Source: Phycisphaerae bacterium
GTDB taxonomy: Bacteria > Planctomycetota > Phycisphaerae > UBA1845
Direction of reading: 5' to 3'
DNA length: 8,038 nucleotides
NCBI GenBank assembly: GCA_028277545.1
Contig: JANQGB010000553.1
Coordinates: 1-8,038 of the forward strand
Position 1 is the stretch's first letter. Every line of letters starts with the position of its first letter. Below, in pieces: positions 1 through 6,688 of the stretch. Made by a program: the position numbers and the translations under genes. The notes under the pieces were generated by a model that saw only the letters and a program-made list of their open reading frames with translations, was not told the DNA's origin and did not search any database.

Positions 1-374
1 TCATTCTGTATCACCTTTGGCACGTTCACTGGCTGGGCAAGCCGTTTGGCGGCGGGGCGTTCGACCCGCACGACGCCGCGGCCACTGCCGCCCAGGCCCT
101 TGCTCCGTGGTACCTGCGGTGTATCTACGGCGTGGGTGTCCTGGCGGCGGTCTACCACCTGGCCAACGGCATCTGGACGTTCCTGATCACCTGGGGCATT
201 ACCATAGGTCCCAATGCCCAGCGCAGAGCCGGCTGGGTCTGCGCCGCCCTCGGCGTTGTCCTGGCCCTGGCCGGCATCGGCTCGTTGCGGGCCTTCGGCA
301 GCTACACCGCCGGCGGGTCTCAGGAGCAGCATCCGCCCGGAGCATTGATGGCCCGAACGCAGGATACCGGTTGA
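1..374 (+). CDS. sdhC: Succinate dehydrogenase cytochrome b558 subunit (partial, C-terminal 123 residues)
   Basis: Membrane anchor of complex II, which holds heme b and passes electrons from the iron-sulfur subunit to quinone. The reading frame is open from the left edge (first whole codon at base 3) to the TGA at 372-374. What is visible is the end of one helix with clustered histidines (YHLWHVHW), a soluble loop, a helix followed by the family-like stretch YHLANGIWTFLITWGITIGP, and a last helix (RRAGWVCAALGVVLALAGIG). The His in YHLANG is a likely heme ligand by analogy with the Bacillus subtilis diheme SdhC. The start and the first helices lie outside the window. It sits 31 bases upstream of sdhA, in the usual C-A-B order of b558-type operons. 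This type normally works with menaquinone, but that is inference here. The short hydrophilic tail looks unconserved. Confidence 0.9.
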   Translation, partial: ILYHLWHVHWLGKPFGGGAFDPHDAAATAAQALAPWYLRCIYGVGVLAAVYHLANGIWTFLITWGITIGPNAQRRAGWVCAALGVVLALAGIGSLRAFGSYTAGGSQEQHPPGALMARTQDTG

Positions 375-405
375 CGGATTCGACACCGCATATTCGGCGA
401 GGAAT

Positions 406-2289
406 ATGGCAGAGCAACGCATCATCGTCGTGGGGGGTGGATTAGGCGGCTTGTGGGCGGCCCTGCGCATTGCAGAGGCCGGCGTCAACGTCGACCTGTT
501 CTCCCTTTTCCCCGTCAAGCGATCCCATTCGGCCTGCGCCCAGGGCGGCATCAACGCCGTGCTTGACGTCAAGGGCCAGGATGACTCGGTGTGGCAGCAC
601 ATCGTGGACACCATCAAGGGCGGTGACTACCTGGCGGAGCAGCCGCCCATCAAGAGTATGTGTGAGTCCGCCTCGGGCATCATCCGCACCTACGACCGTA
701 TGGGCGTGACCTTCAGCCGTACGCCCGAGGGCGTGATGGATCAGCGGTTGTTCGGCGGGGTGAAGAATCGCCGTACCGCCTTCGCGGGGGCGACCACCGG
801 CCAGCAGCTTCTCTATGCCGCCGACGAGCAGGTGCGTTACTTCGAAGCGCAGGGCAAGGTGAAAAAGTACGAGGACTGGGAGTTCCTCTCCATCGTCCGC
901 GACAACCAGGGCGTGTGTTGCGGAATAGCGGCCATGGACCTGACCAGCATGAAGGTCCACACCTTCCGCGGAGACGCGGTCATCCTGGCCACCGGCGGGC
1001 TGGGGCTGATCTACGGCCAGTCCACCATGTCCACCAACTCGACCGGGGCGGCGGCCTCACGCGTCTATCAGCAGGGCGCCAAGTTCGCCAACGGCGAATT
1101 TATCCAGTTCCACCCCACCGGCATGAAGGGGCACGACAAGCTGCGCCTGATGTCGGAAGCCTGTCGCGGCGAAGGCGGGCGGGTCTGGGTGCCGCGCGAC
1201 AAGTCTGACACTCGCGAGCCGAGCCAGATTCCTGAGGCGGACCGGTTCCACTTCCTGGAGGAGTGGTACCCCGCCTACGGCAACACCGTGCCCCGGGACG
1301 TGGCCTCGCGGGCTATTTTCCGCGTGACTCACCATCTGGGTTTGGGGGTGGGCGGCGAGGACGTCGTCTTCCTGGATCTTTCCCATCACCCGCGCAAGTT
1401 CCTCGAGGCTCGGCTGGGCGGCATCCTGGAGATGTACGAGACGTTCTCGGGCGAGAATCCCTACACGGGACCGATGAGAATCTTTCCCGCCACGCACTAC
1501 TCCATGGGCGGAATTCTGATCGATTACGAGAAGGACGAGCAGACCGGGGCCATGGCCCGGGTCTCGCCCCGCAATCACGCCACCACTATCCCCGGCCTGT
1601 ACGCCTGCGGGGAGTGCGATTGCGCCTATCACGGGGCGAACCGCCTGGGGGCCAACTCGCTGCTCAGTGCCAGCTTCAGCGGCATTGTGGCCGGCGTCGC
1701 GGCCGCTGCGTACGTCAAAGGACTGGGCAAGAGTGCCGGCGACGCCGCGGAGAAGGACTTCGAAGGCGAACGAACTCGCCAGGAAGTTATCAACCGCGAG
1801 TTTATTGACTCCAACGGTCCGGAGAACCCGTTCGCTCTGCACCGCGAACTTGGCAAGCTCATGCAGACCTACGTGTTCGTCGAGCGGGACAACGAGGGAC
1901 TTGATAAAGCCCTCGCGGGCATCAAGGATCTGAAGGAGCGATCCCGCAGGATGCACCTCGACGACCGCGGTCAATGGGCCAACCAGTCACTGGCCTGGGC
2001 CCGGCAGATTCAGGACATGATTGTCCTGGCCGAGGTCATCGCCAAGGGCGCCCGCCTCAGGGACGAGTGCCGGGGTTCGCACTACAAGGCGGAGTTCGAA
2101 CTGAAGATTCCCGAGGGCAAGTTCGAGGGCGACCCGGAGTACGACGAATACAAGGCCAAGTGGAAAGCCAACAACGAGAAGTGGATGAAGACGACCGTCG
2201 CCAGCCACACCGACGACGGGCCCGAAATTGAATACCAGCCGTTCGACGTGTCTATACTTCCCCCGGAGAAACCCCGGGACTACCGCTAG
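406..2289 (+). CDS. sdhA: Succinate dehydrogenase flavoprotein subunit
   Basis: Catalytic subunit of complex II, 627 residues, which oxidises succinate to fumarate with covalently bound FAD. The start is set by an N-terminal dinucleotide-binding motif (GGGLGG, residues 10-15) directly after MAEQRIIVV, and by GAGGA at 399-403, though the 2-base spacing is short. His41 in SHSACAQGGI is the expected covalent FAD attachment site. Active-site residues expected from the family are present: His236 in QFHPTG, Arg254 in CRGEGG (the proton-relay arginine in homologues), His364 in HYSMGG and Arg413 in NRLGANSL. The C-terminal part (from about residue 440) is the helical domain and ends in a Lys/Glu-rich stretch. 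Length and motifs fit the non-proteobacterial SdhA/FrdA group (B. subtilis, Bacteroidetes, delta-proteobacteria). Such enzymes can also run as fumarate reductases, so direction cannot be read from sequence. Nothing is missing or broken. Confidence 0.97.
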   Translation: MAEQRIIVVGGGLGGLWAALRIAEAGVNVDLFSLFPVKRSHSACAQGGINAVLDVKGQDDSVWQHIVDTIKGGDYLAEQPPIKSMCESASGIIRTYDRMGVTFSRTPEGVMDQRLFGGVKNRRTAFAGATTGQQLLYAADEQVRYFEAQGKVKKYEDWEFLSIVRDNQGVCCGIAAMDLTSMKVHTFRGDAVILATGGLGLIYGQSTMSTNSTGAAASRVYQQGAKFANGEFIQFHPTGMKGHDKLRLMSEACRGEGGRVWVPRDKSDTREPSQIPEADRFHFLEEWYPAYGNTVPRDVASRAIFRVTHHLGLGVGGEDVVFLDLSHHPRKFLEARLGGILEMYETFSGENPYTGPMRIFPATHYSMGGILIDYEKDEQTGAMARVSPRNHATTIPGLYACGECDCAYHGANRLGANSLLSASFSGIVAGVAAAAYVKGLGKSAGDAAEKDFEGERTRQEVINREFIDSNGPENPFALHRELGKLMQTYVFVERDNEGLDKALAGIKDLKERSRRMHLDDRGQWANQSLAWARQIQDMIVLAEVIAKGARLRDECRGSHYKAEFELKIPEGKFEGDPEYDEYKAKWKANNEKWMKTTVASHTDDGPEIEYQPFDVSILPPEKPRDYR

Positions 2290-2340
2290 CGGCGAACCGG
2301 TTCGTGGCCGGTTGTCGGCCGGCAGGTAGGATCAGACCAA

Positions 2341-3090
2341 ATGGCCAAAGAGATTCACTTTAAAGTCAAACGGCAGGACGGGCCCCAGAGCAAGCCCTAT
2401 TGGGAAGAGTTCAGAATGCCCTACGCCCCGGCACACAACGTGGTGTCCGCGTTGATGTATCTGCGCGAGCATCCGGTAAACGCCGCCGGGAAGAAAGTCG
2501 CGCCGGTCGTCTGGGACACCAACTGCATGGAAGAGGTCTGCGGGGCTTGCACGTTCCTGATCAACGGCACACCGCGGCAGGCCTGCGCCACCCTGGTCGA
2601 CAACCTCGAACAACCCATCGTGCTCGAGCCGCTGACCAAGTTCCCGCTGATCCGGGACTTGGTCGTGGATCGCAGCAAGATGTTCAACGCCCTGCAGCAG
2701 GTCAAGGCCTGGGTGCCGATAGATCACACCCATGACATTCACCGGCACGCACCGCTGATCTCTCCCGGTGAACAGTCCATACGCTACCTGTTCTCGCGCT
2801 GCATGACCTGCGGTTGCTGCATGGAAGTGTGTCCGCAGTACCACCAGGACTCCGACTTCATCGGACCGGCCCCCCTGGGGCAGGTGAGCCTGCACAACTC
2901 CCACCCCACCGGGAAGTACCACAACGAAGAACGCCTGCACGCGCTGATGGAGGAGGGTGGCATTGCCGACTGCGGCAACGCCCAGAACTGCGTCAAGGTC
3001 TGCCCCAAGCAGATTCCCTTGACCGACGCCATCGCTGACCTGGGGCGCCAGACAACCATTCAGTGGTTGCGAGACCTGTTCCGCAAGTAG
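2341..3090 (+). CDS. sdhB: Succinate dehydrogenase iron-sulfur subunit
   Basis: Electron-transfer subunit of complex II, 249 residues, wiring the FAD in SdhA to heme and quinone in SdhC. All three cluster sites are visible. The 2Fe-2S site is Cys62, Cys67, Cys70 and Cys82 (NCMEEVCGAC...C) in the ferredoxin-like N-terminal domain. The 4Fe-4S and 3Fe-4S sites lie in the helical C-terminal domain: CMTCGCCMEVCP gives Cys154, 157, 160 and 164, and Cys211, Cys217 and Cys221 (DCGNAQNCVKVCPKQ) complete both clusters. By analogy with E. coli SdhB, the cysteine just before a proline at 164-165 belongs to the 3Fe-4S cluster. It starts 51 bases after sdhA, with a GGTAGG ribosome-binding site at 2325-2330. 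It is the last gene of the operon, since a long non-coding stretch follows. Length is normal for the family. Confidence 0.97.
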   Translation: MAKEIHFKVKRQDGPQSKPYWEEFRMPYAPAHNVVSALMYLREHPVNAAGKKVAPVVWDTNCMEEVCGACTFLINGTPRQACATLVDNLEQPIVLEPLTKFPLIRDLVVDRSKMFNALQQVKAWVPIDHTHDIHRHAPLISPGEQSIRYLFSRCMTCGCCMEVCPQYHQDSDFIGPAPLGQVSLHNSHPTGKYHNEERLHALMEEGGIADCGNAQNCVKVCPKQIPLTDAIADLGRQTTIQWLRDLFRK

Positions 3091-3133
3091 AACCGGCAGT
3101 TCCTTACACTTAAACAAGCCGCGGAGAACAGTG

Positions 3134-3158
3134 TGGCGCCGGCATGTTGCAGGCGCCA
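3134..3158 (+). terminator. Hairpin downstream of sdhB, possible transcription end
   Basis: A perfect 7-base-pair stem (TGGCGCC with GGCGCCA) closes an 11-base loop that could itself form a 3-pair inner stem (GCA/TGC). It begins 44 bases after the sdhB stop, where the sdh operon message should end. No T-run follows, so it does not meet the intrinsic-terminator pattern. It may instead protect the 3' end of the message or be incidental in GC-rich DNA. Confidence 0.3.
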
Positions 3159-3263
3159 GAACGCCGCGCGGGCCAGGGTCGTCCAGTATTATCAGGTCGG
3201 GTCTTGAATGCAGGCGTTCGGCGTTGAGCCCGCGTCGTACGGGACTTGTGTGGCCCCTGCGCT

Positions 3264-3329
3264 AGGCCCGGCATTTATGCCGGGTTTCAAACGCCAACGG
3301 TGTCCGCTGAGCCCGCTTCCAGCGGGCTT
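3264..3329. repeat. Pair of REP-like hairpins
   Basis: Two compact perfect hairpins lie 26 bases apart. The first is CCCGGCA-TTTA-TGCCGGG (3267-3284), extendable by G-T wobbles and followed by TTT. The second is AGCCCGCT-TCC-AGCGGGCT (3310-3328), followed by TTCT. Short palindromes of this shape are typical of dispersed extragenic repeats in bacterial genomes. They could also act as bidirectional terminators between the sdh operon and the next gene. Copy number elsewhere in the genome is not visible here, so the repeat call is inference from form. Confidence 0.5.
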
Positions 3330-3736
3330 CTCGCGGCTCGGGTTCGCCCATCAGCGTGCATCAGGCGCAATGGCCAACGCTGTCTGAGAACGTACCTCTC
3401 AATGAGATTCCGGTCCTTCTCGCCGAATGAGCGATCGTGGTAACCGTCTGGCATTGTCGCACACGTCGATCTGTCTCCCACGTCTCTAGACTTCCATCGA
3501 GGATTCTGGTGAACCAGGGCCACACATGGTGCGCGGCGCATCCCTGCCCCGGCCTGTCTGCCGGACCGCCGCACCACCATTGGCCCGCCGCGCGGGTCCG
3601 TCGACTCTCTCTGCCCGCCGGCACGAGCGCCACCGGATCAGACACCGGCCCGGACGGTATTGGGGGGACGCCGGTGCCAGAGGCGTGGGAAGCTCCGCTA
3701 CTATACCTCGCCCATCGCCTTCCCTGGTCCTGGACG

Positions 3737-3765
3737 CTGGCAAACCTCGGTGCGTCGCGTACACT
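3737..3765 (+). promoter_or_regulatory. Candidate sigma70-type promoter for the transglutaminase-like gene
   Basis: CTGGCA (3737-3742, 4 of 6 matches to TTGACA) and TACACT (3760-3765, 4 of 6 to TATAAT) are separated by exactly 17 bases. The -10 element ends 34 bases before the ATG at 3800, leaving room for a short leader with the ribosome-binding site. The match is moderate and could arise by chance. Confidence 0.35.
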
Positions 3766-3788
3766 GTTCTGGCCCGAGTTATGTTCGT

Positions 3789-3793
3789 GGAGG
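3789..3793 (+). promoter_or_regulatory. Ribosome-binding site deciding the start at 3800
   Basis: GGAGG lies 6 bases before the ATG at 3800. It picks this start over the in-frame upstream ATG at 3437, which would put about 120 unrelated residues ahead of a clear signal peptide. Confidence 0.8.
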
Positions 3794-3799
3794 CTGCTG

Positions 3800-5368
3800 A
3801 TGAGCATGCGACGCATGAGACTCTTCTTGATCTTGTTCTGCCTGGTGCCGGCGGGGATGGCACCTGCCGCCCAGATCGATCCCGACAATCCGCCGCAGGG
3901 CGTCTTCTCCGAGGAGTGGATGGTGGCCTTGCTGGGCGGGAAGAGGGCGGGCTACGTCCATACCACGATGTCGCGGGAGGCTGACAAGGTAACCACGCGG
4001 ACGGTCTCCGTGCTTTCGCTGGCCAGAGGCGGCGCCACTGTCGAGGTCAGCATGATGCAGTCGGCCACCGAGACGGTAGCCGGTTTGCCGCTTGACTTTG
4101 CCGAATCCGTCAAAATGGCCACCATGACGACCGAGACCCGCGGAACGATCAGCGACGGTGAGGTGCAGATTGCCAAGACTCAGTTCGGCATGACGCAGAA
4201 TCTCAAGTTCCCATATCCCAAAGACGCGGTGATGTACTGGGGCCTGTACGCCGAGCAACTCCGGCAGGGACTCCAGGAGGGGCACACTTACCAGGTGCAG
4301 GCTTACACTCCCTCTCTGCTGCCCGACAAGGCGCTGCCCACCACCGTGGTCGTGGGAGGGCGGGAGACGGTCGACGTGTTGGGCAAGCCGGTTCAGGCCC
4401 GCCGCACCAACGTGACCATGTCCTCGCCGATGGGCTCCCTGGAGACCGTTAGCTGGGTGACCGAGGAAGGTGTGCCTCTGAAGACCCAGATTCAGATGAT
4501 GGGTCTGGTCATCGAGATGGTCCGGGCCGACAAAGAGACGGCCACCCAGGACGTTGATCCGCCCGAGATGTTCTTCAACACGCTGGTCCAGGCTGACAAG
4601 CGCATCGACCGCAAAGCAGCCCAGCGCATTCGTTACCGACTGCGCGTCGTTGGCGAAGGGGAGCCCATACCCACCCTGCCCGTCACCGGCATGCAGCAGC
4701 CGACTCCGCACTCGGACGAGATGCTGGAGTTGACCGTCGCCCGGCAGGATCATCGGGCCCTGTCCACGGCGGCTCTCGGTCCACCGACTGAGGAGATGGC
4801 GGAGTACCTGGAGGCCAACATCTGGATCAACAGCGATGACCCCATGGTCATCACCATGGCCAAGAAGGCCGCCGGGGACGCCAGGACGCCGTACGAGATT
4901 GCCGATCGCCTGCGCGAGTTCGTCAGCGAGGTCATCAAGGAGAAGAACCTCAGCGTTGGTTTTGCCAGCGCCAGCGAGGTCTGCCGCAACAAGGAGGGCG
5001 ACTGCAGCGAGCACGGCGTGCTGCTGGCCGCTCTGGGGCGGGTGCACAAGATCCCCTCGCGCGTGGTCCTGGGGCTGGTCTACGTGCCCTGGTTCGGCGG
5101 GACGGAGGATGTCTTCGGCTTCCACATGTGGACGCAGTTCTACCTGGGCGACCAGTGGGTTGACTTCGACGCGGCCCAGCACGAGTCGGACTGCAACCCG
5201 ACGCACATCGCGGTGGCGACATCGTCGCTACAGAACTCGTCCCTGGCCGACATGGCCTTCGGCCTGATTGCCCTGATCGGCAGGCTGGAGATCGACGTCC
5301 TCGAAGCCGAACCCGCCGCGGCCGCCACCGTCCGCCAATCGTCTCGCCAGCGAGCCAAGAAGCGTTGA
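3800..5368 (+). CDS. Exported transglutaminase-like (papain-fold) protein
   Basis: A 522-residue protein with an N-terminal signal peptide: basic MSMRRMR, hydrophobic core 8-19, and a likely cleavage after the AxA motif at Ala23. The mature protein should be periplasmic or secreted. Residues of about 30-250 form a beta-rich domain I do not recognise, which includes EEWMVALLGGKRAGYV. The C-terminal third is a transglutaminase-like core with Cys402 in GDCSEH, His442 in GFHMWTQFY and Asp457 in WVDFDAA, spaced as the family's catalytic triad. Bacterial members are more often cysteine peptidases or amidases than true cross-linking enzymes, so the substrate is unknown. The last residues are Ala- and Arg/Lys-rich (RQRAKKR). 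Four hydrophobic residues before Cys14 do not make a lipobox. It has its own candidate promoter and may be co-transcribed with the lipoprotein gene 61 bases downstream. Confidence 0.85.
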   Translation: MSMRRMRLFLILFCLVPAGMAPAAQIDPDNPPQGVFSEEWMVALLGGKRAGYVHTTMSREADKVTTRTVSVLSLARGGATVEVSMMQSATETVAGLPLDFAESVKMATMTTETRGTISDGEVQIAKTQFGMTQNLKFPYPKDAVMYWGLYAEQLRQGLQEGHTYQVQAYTPSLLPDKALPTTVVVGGRETVDVLGKPVQARRTNVTMSSPMGSLETVSWVTEEGVPLKTQIQMMGLVIEMVRADKETATQDVDPPEMFFNTLVQADKRIDRKAAQRIRYRLRVVGEGEPIPTLPVTGMQQPTPHSDEMLELTVARQDHRALSTAALGPPTEEMAEYLEANIWINSDDPMVITMAKKAAGDARTPYEIADRLREFVSEVIKEKNLSVGFASASEVCRNKEGDCSEHGVLLAALGRVHKIPSRVVLGLVYVPWFGGTEDVFGFHMWTQFYLGDQWVDFDAAQHESDCNPTHIAVATSSLQNSSLADMAFGLIALIGRLEIDVLEAEPAAAATVRQSSRQRAKKR

Positions 5369-5419
5369 CGGGACACCTCCGCCGGGCTAAACATCTGCTC
5401 TGAGTGATTCTTCTTTTTT

Positions 5420-5423
5420 GGAG
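5420..5423 (+). promoter_or_regulatory. Ribosome-binding site deciding the start at 5430
   Basis: GGAG, preceded by a T-rich run, lies 6 bases before the ATG at 5430. A TTG start at 5418 would overlap this site and add only four residues, so the ATG is preferred. Confidence 0.7.
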
Positions 5424-5429
5424 TTGGAA

Positions 5430-6002
5430 ATGAGAACCGCGCACTGGCTTGCTCGATGTACGACGATCCTGACCCTGGCTTTGATGCTTACCGCCTGCAA
5501 TACCGGCGGCGGAGGTGGCGGCGGCGGCGATGTCGATCCGTATCCCGACACTCAGTTCGGCGGTGGTGACGCGGAACTGGACGCCAACCTGACCGCTATC
5601 TCCGATGCCACGGAGCAGGCACTCCTGTGCGGCGGCAGAGAAAGCCGACCCGAGGAGGCTGCTATTCTGGACGTCGTCAAGCGGCGGTATGCTGAGGACG
5701 AGACCGTCGCTCCGACATTGGAAGACTACGTAGCGTTGACGGCCCAGGGCGACCAGGCACGGGCGGATGAGATCTGCGACACCACACTCGAGAACGCGTC
5801 GGACGGACTCCTGGCGCTCGTTGTTCGTATGACCGAGGCTGTCAACGATTGCCTGGGCGAGCAGGACCAGGTGACCGATGAGGACTCGCTCGAAGTTCTG
5901 AAGAGTAAGTGGCTGGACCCGGCGCCCCTGGACTATCCGACATTGACGGATTTCGCAGCAGCATTCGTTCCCGAAGTGGAACAGGCGGAATGCGAGCCGT
6001 AA
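5430..6002 (+). CDS. Small lipoprotein with two cysteine-paired repeats, function unknown
   Basis: A 190-residue protein with a lipoprotein signal: Arg2 and Arg9, a hydrophobic stretch 13-20, and lipobox LTAC giving lipid-modified Cys23. Eight glycines in a row (26-33) form a flexible linker, a style common in planctomycete lipoproteins. The rest is acidic and mostly helical-looking, with no family I recognise. It appears to hold two copies of one unit, about residues 54-116 and 128-188. Each copy has a cysteine at its start (67, 141), a V-x-K-x-x-aromatic stretch, a PTL-x-D-aromatic motif (95-100, 170-175) and a closing cysteine (116, 188). Disulfides C67-C116 and C141-C188 are likely but inferred. 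It should be tethered to a membrane facing the periplasm. It lies between the transglutaminase-like gene and the acetyltransferase gene, about 60 bases from each, so a shared transcript is possible. Confidence 0.85.
   Translation: MRTAHWLARCTTILTLALMLTACNTGGGGGGGGDVDPYPDTQFGGGDAELDANLTAISDATEQALLCGGRESRPEEAAILDVVKRRYAEDETVAPTLEDYVALTAQGDQARADEICDTTLENASDGLLALVVRMTEAVNDCLGEQDQVTDEDSLEVLKSKWLDPAPLDYPTLTDFAAAFVPEVEQAECEP
5589..5777 (+). repeat. Internal protein repeat, copy 1, in the lipoprotein gene
   Basis: Codes for residues 54-116. It aligns without gaps to residues 128-161 of copy 2 over its first 34 positions (offset 74), sharing L54, T61, E62, C67, G69, L80, V82 and K84 with L128, T135, E136, C141, G143, L154, V156 and K158. 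After one gap the PTL-x-D motif also aligns. The similarity is at protein level only, so the duplication is old. Confidence 0.6.
5811..5993 (+). repeat. Internal protein repeat, copy 2, in the lipoprotein gene
   Basis: Codes for residues 128-188, the partner of the copy at 5589-5777. It runs from LALVVRMTE, with Cys141 and Lys158, through PTLTDF (170-175) to the closing Cys188, two residues before the stop. Confidence 0.6.
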
Positions 6003-6055
6003 CAGGCAGCTCACTTGCTCCCGCGGTGGGCGACAAGACGCCGGCGCATCGGTCT

Positions 6056-6060
6056 GAGGA
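6056..6060 (+). promoter_or_regulatory. Ribosome-binding site deciding the start at 6068
   Basis: GAGGA lies 7 bases before the ATG at 6068. This start puts the protein directly at the family's N-terminal strand (LRGKQVALRP) and avoids an upstream extension overlapping the lipoprotein gene. Confidence 0.75.
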
Positions 6061-6067
6061 TCTGCGC

Positions 6068-6643
6068 ATGCTTCGTGGCAAACAGGTCGCACTTCGCCCG
6101 GTAGACCAGCGGGACCTCGAGTTGATCACCCGCTGGTGGAACGAGCCGGACTTCCGAGAAGGAGCGGCCAGCCGCTGGCCCGCGCGAGCGCAAGAGATCG
6201 AAGAACGGCTCACTCGCAAGATACGCTACGACAAGGAAGCCCATTTCCTGATTTGCCTGACCGAAGGAGCGGGTACGGAGCGCGAGACGCCGGTCGGGGA
6301 CATCAGTTTCTCCATGCCGTTCAAGCTGCCGGTGTTCCGGTGCTACGAAATCGGCTTCTCCGTGCATCCGGATTTCCGCCGCCGTGGATATGCCACCCAG
6401 GCCGCCCGGCTGCTGATCGACAGGCTCTTCAATGCCCATCCGGTGCAGCGGGTGCAGGCCCACTGCCGGGTGGGCAACGAGCCGTCGCGTCGCGTTCTGG
6501 AAGCGGCTGGCATGACCCAGGAAGGCACTATGCGCAGTGCCGTGTTCCTCGACGGACAGTATGTAGACGTCTGCTTCTACTCGATTCTTCGACCGGAATG
6601 GGGCGACACCAGCACTTACGCCGAGCGTTACGGCGGGCTGTGA
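6068..6643 (+). CDS. GNAT-family N-acetyltransferase, RimJ/RimL type
   Basis: A 191-residue cytoplasmic enzyme predicted to move an acetyl group from acetyl-CoA to an amine. The first strand LRGKQVALRPVDQRDLELI is the usual opening of the RimJ/RimL subgroup. The core has EIGFSVHPDFRRRGYATQA: strand beta4 followed by the acetyl-CoA pyrophosphate loop R104-R-R-G107-Y-A. N137-EPSRRVLEAAGM is the conserved helix-turn of the C-terminal half, and it ends in the strand YVDVCFYSILRPEW. RimJ and RimL acetylate N-termini of ribosomal proteins, but this subgroup has many other substrates, so the target is open. It is the last gene before a convergent junction and follows the lipoprotein gene by 65 bases. 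Confidence 0.88.
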   Translation: MLRGKQVALRPVDQRDLELITRWWNEPDFREGAASRWPARAQEIEERLTRKIRYDKEAHFLICLTEGAGTERETPVGDISFSMPFKLPVFRCYEIGFSVHPDFRRRGYATQAARLLIDRLFNAHPVQRVQAHCRVGNEPSRRVLEAAGMTQEGTMRSAVFLDGQYVDVCFYSILRPEWGDTSTYAERYGGL

Positions 6644-6657
6644 CCCGTGGACACCAC

Positions 6658-6682
6658 CGCGAGCTGACGCTGAGCTTCCGCG
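6658..6682. terminator. Possible bidirectional terminator between convergent genes
   Basis: CGCGAGCT and AGCT-TC-CGCG can pair around a 7-base loop, with a 2-base bulge. It falls in the 45 bases between the acetyltransferase stop and the stop of the opposite-strand sensor gene, where both transcripts should end. No T-run is present on either side, so the call is weak. Confidence 0.25.
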
Positions 6683-6688
6683 TATGAC

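Larger units (their letters stand above)
3091..3799. other. Long intergenic region between sdhB and the transglutaminase-like gene
   Basis: About 700 bases with no convincing gene. Open frames on both strands here give Arg/Pro/Ser-rich translations with no recognisable domain and no good ribosome-binding site, as expected by chance in GC-rich DNA. The region contains a hairpin 44 bases after sdhB, two strong short hairpins of REP type (3264-3329), and weaker GC hairpins at 3549-3564 (CCGGC/GCCGG) and 3582-3598 (seven pairs including one wobble). A candidate promoter lies at the right end. The rest shows nothing I recognise; an unannotated small RNA cannot be excluded. Confidence 0.6.

Noticed and set aside
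1057..1974. 305-codon open frame on the minus strand within sdhA
   Set aside because: Antisense shadow of a clear sdhA. The translation has no domain and arises from GC-rich codon use.
3340..3349. GGG-TTCG-CCC resembling a tRNA T-arm
   Set aside because: Only a 3-pair stem, with no acceptor, D or anticodon arm at the right distances.
3437..3799. In-frame upstream extension of the transglutaminase-like gene to an ATG at 3437
   Set aside because: The extra 121 residues have no domain, lack a ribosome-binding site, and would bury a clear signal peptide. GGAGG at 3789 marks the start at 3800.
3779..5206. 475-codon open frame on the minus strand opposite the transglutaminase-like gene
   Set aside because: The plus-strand protein has a signal peptide and an intact catalytic triad. 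The antisense translation is His/Leu/Gly-rich with no family.
5909..6067. Upstream extension of the acetyltransferase gene to 5909, or to the ATG at 5990
   Set aside because: It overlaps the lipoprotein gene in another frame, adds non-family residues, and the start at 6068 has a well-spaced GAGGA.
4950..6092. 380-codon open frame on the minus strand
   Set aside because: It spans the ends of two good plus-strand genes and their gap. Its Arg/Pro/Ser-rich product has no recognisable domain.
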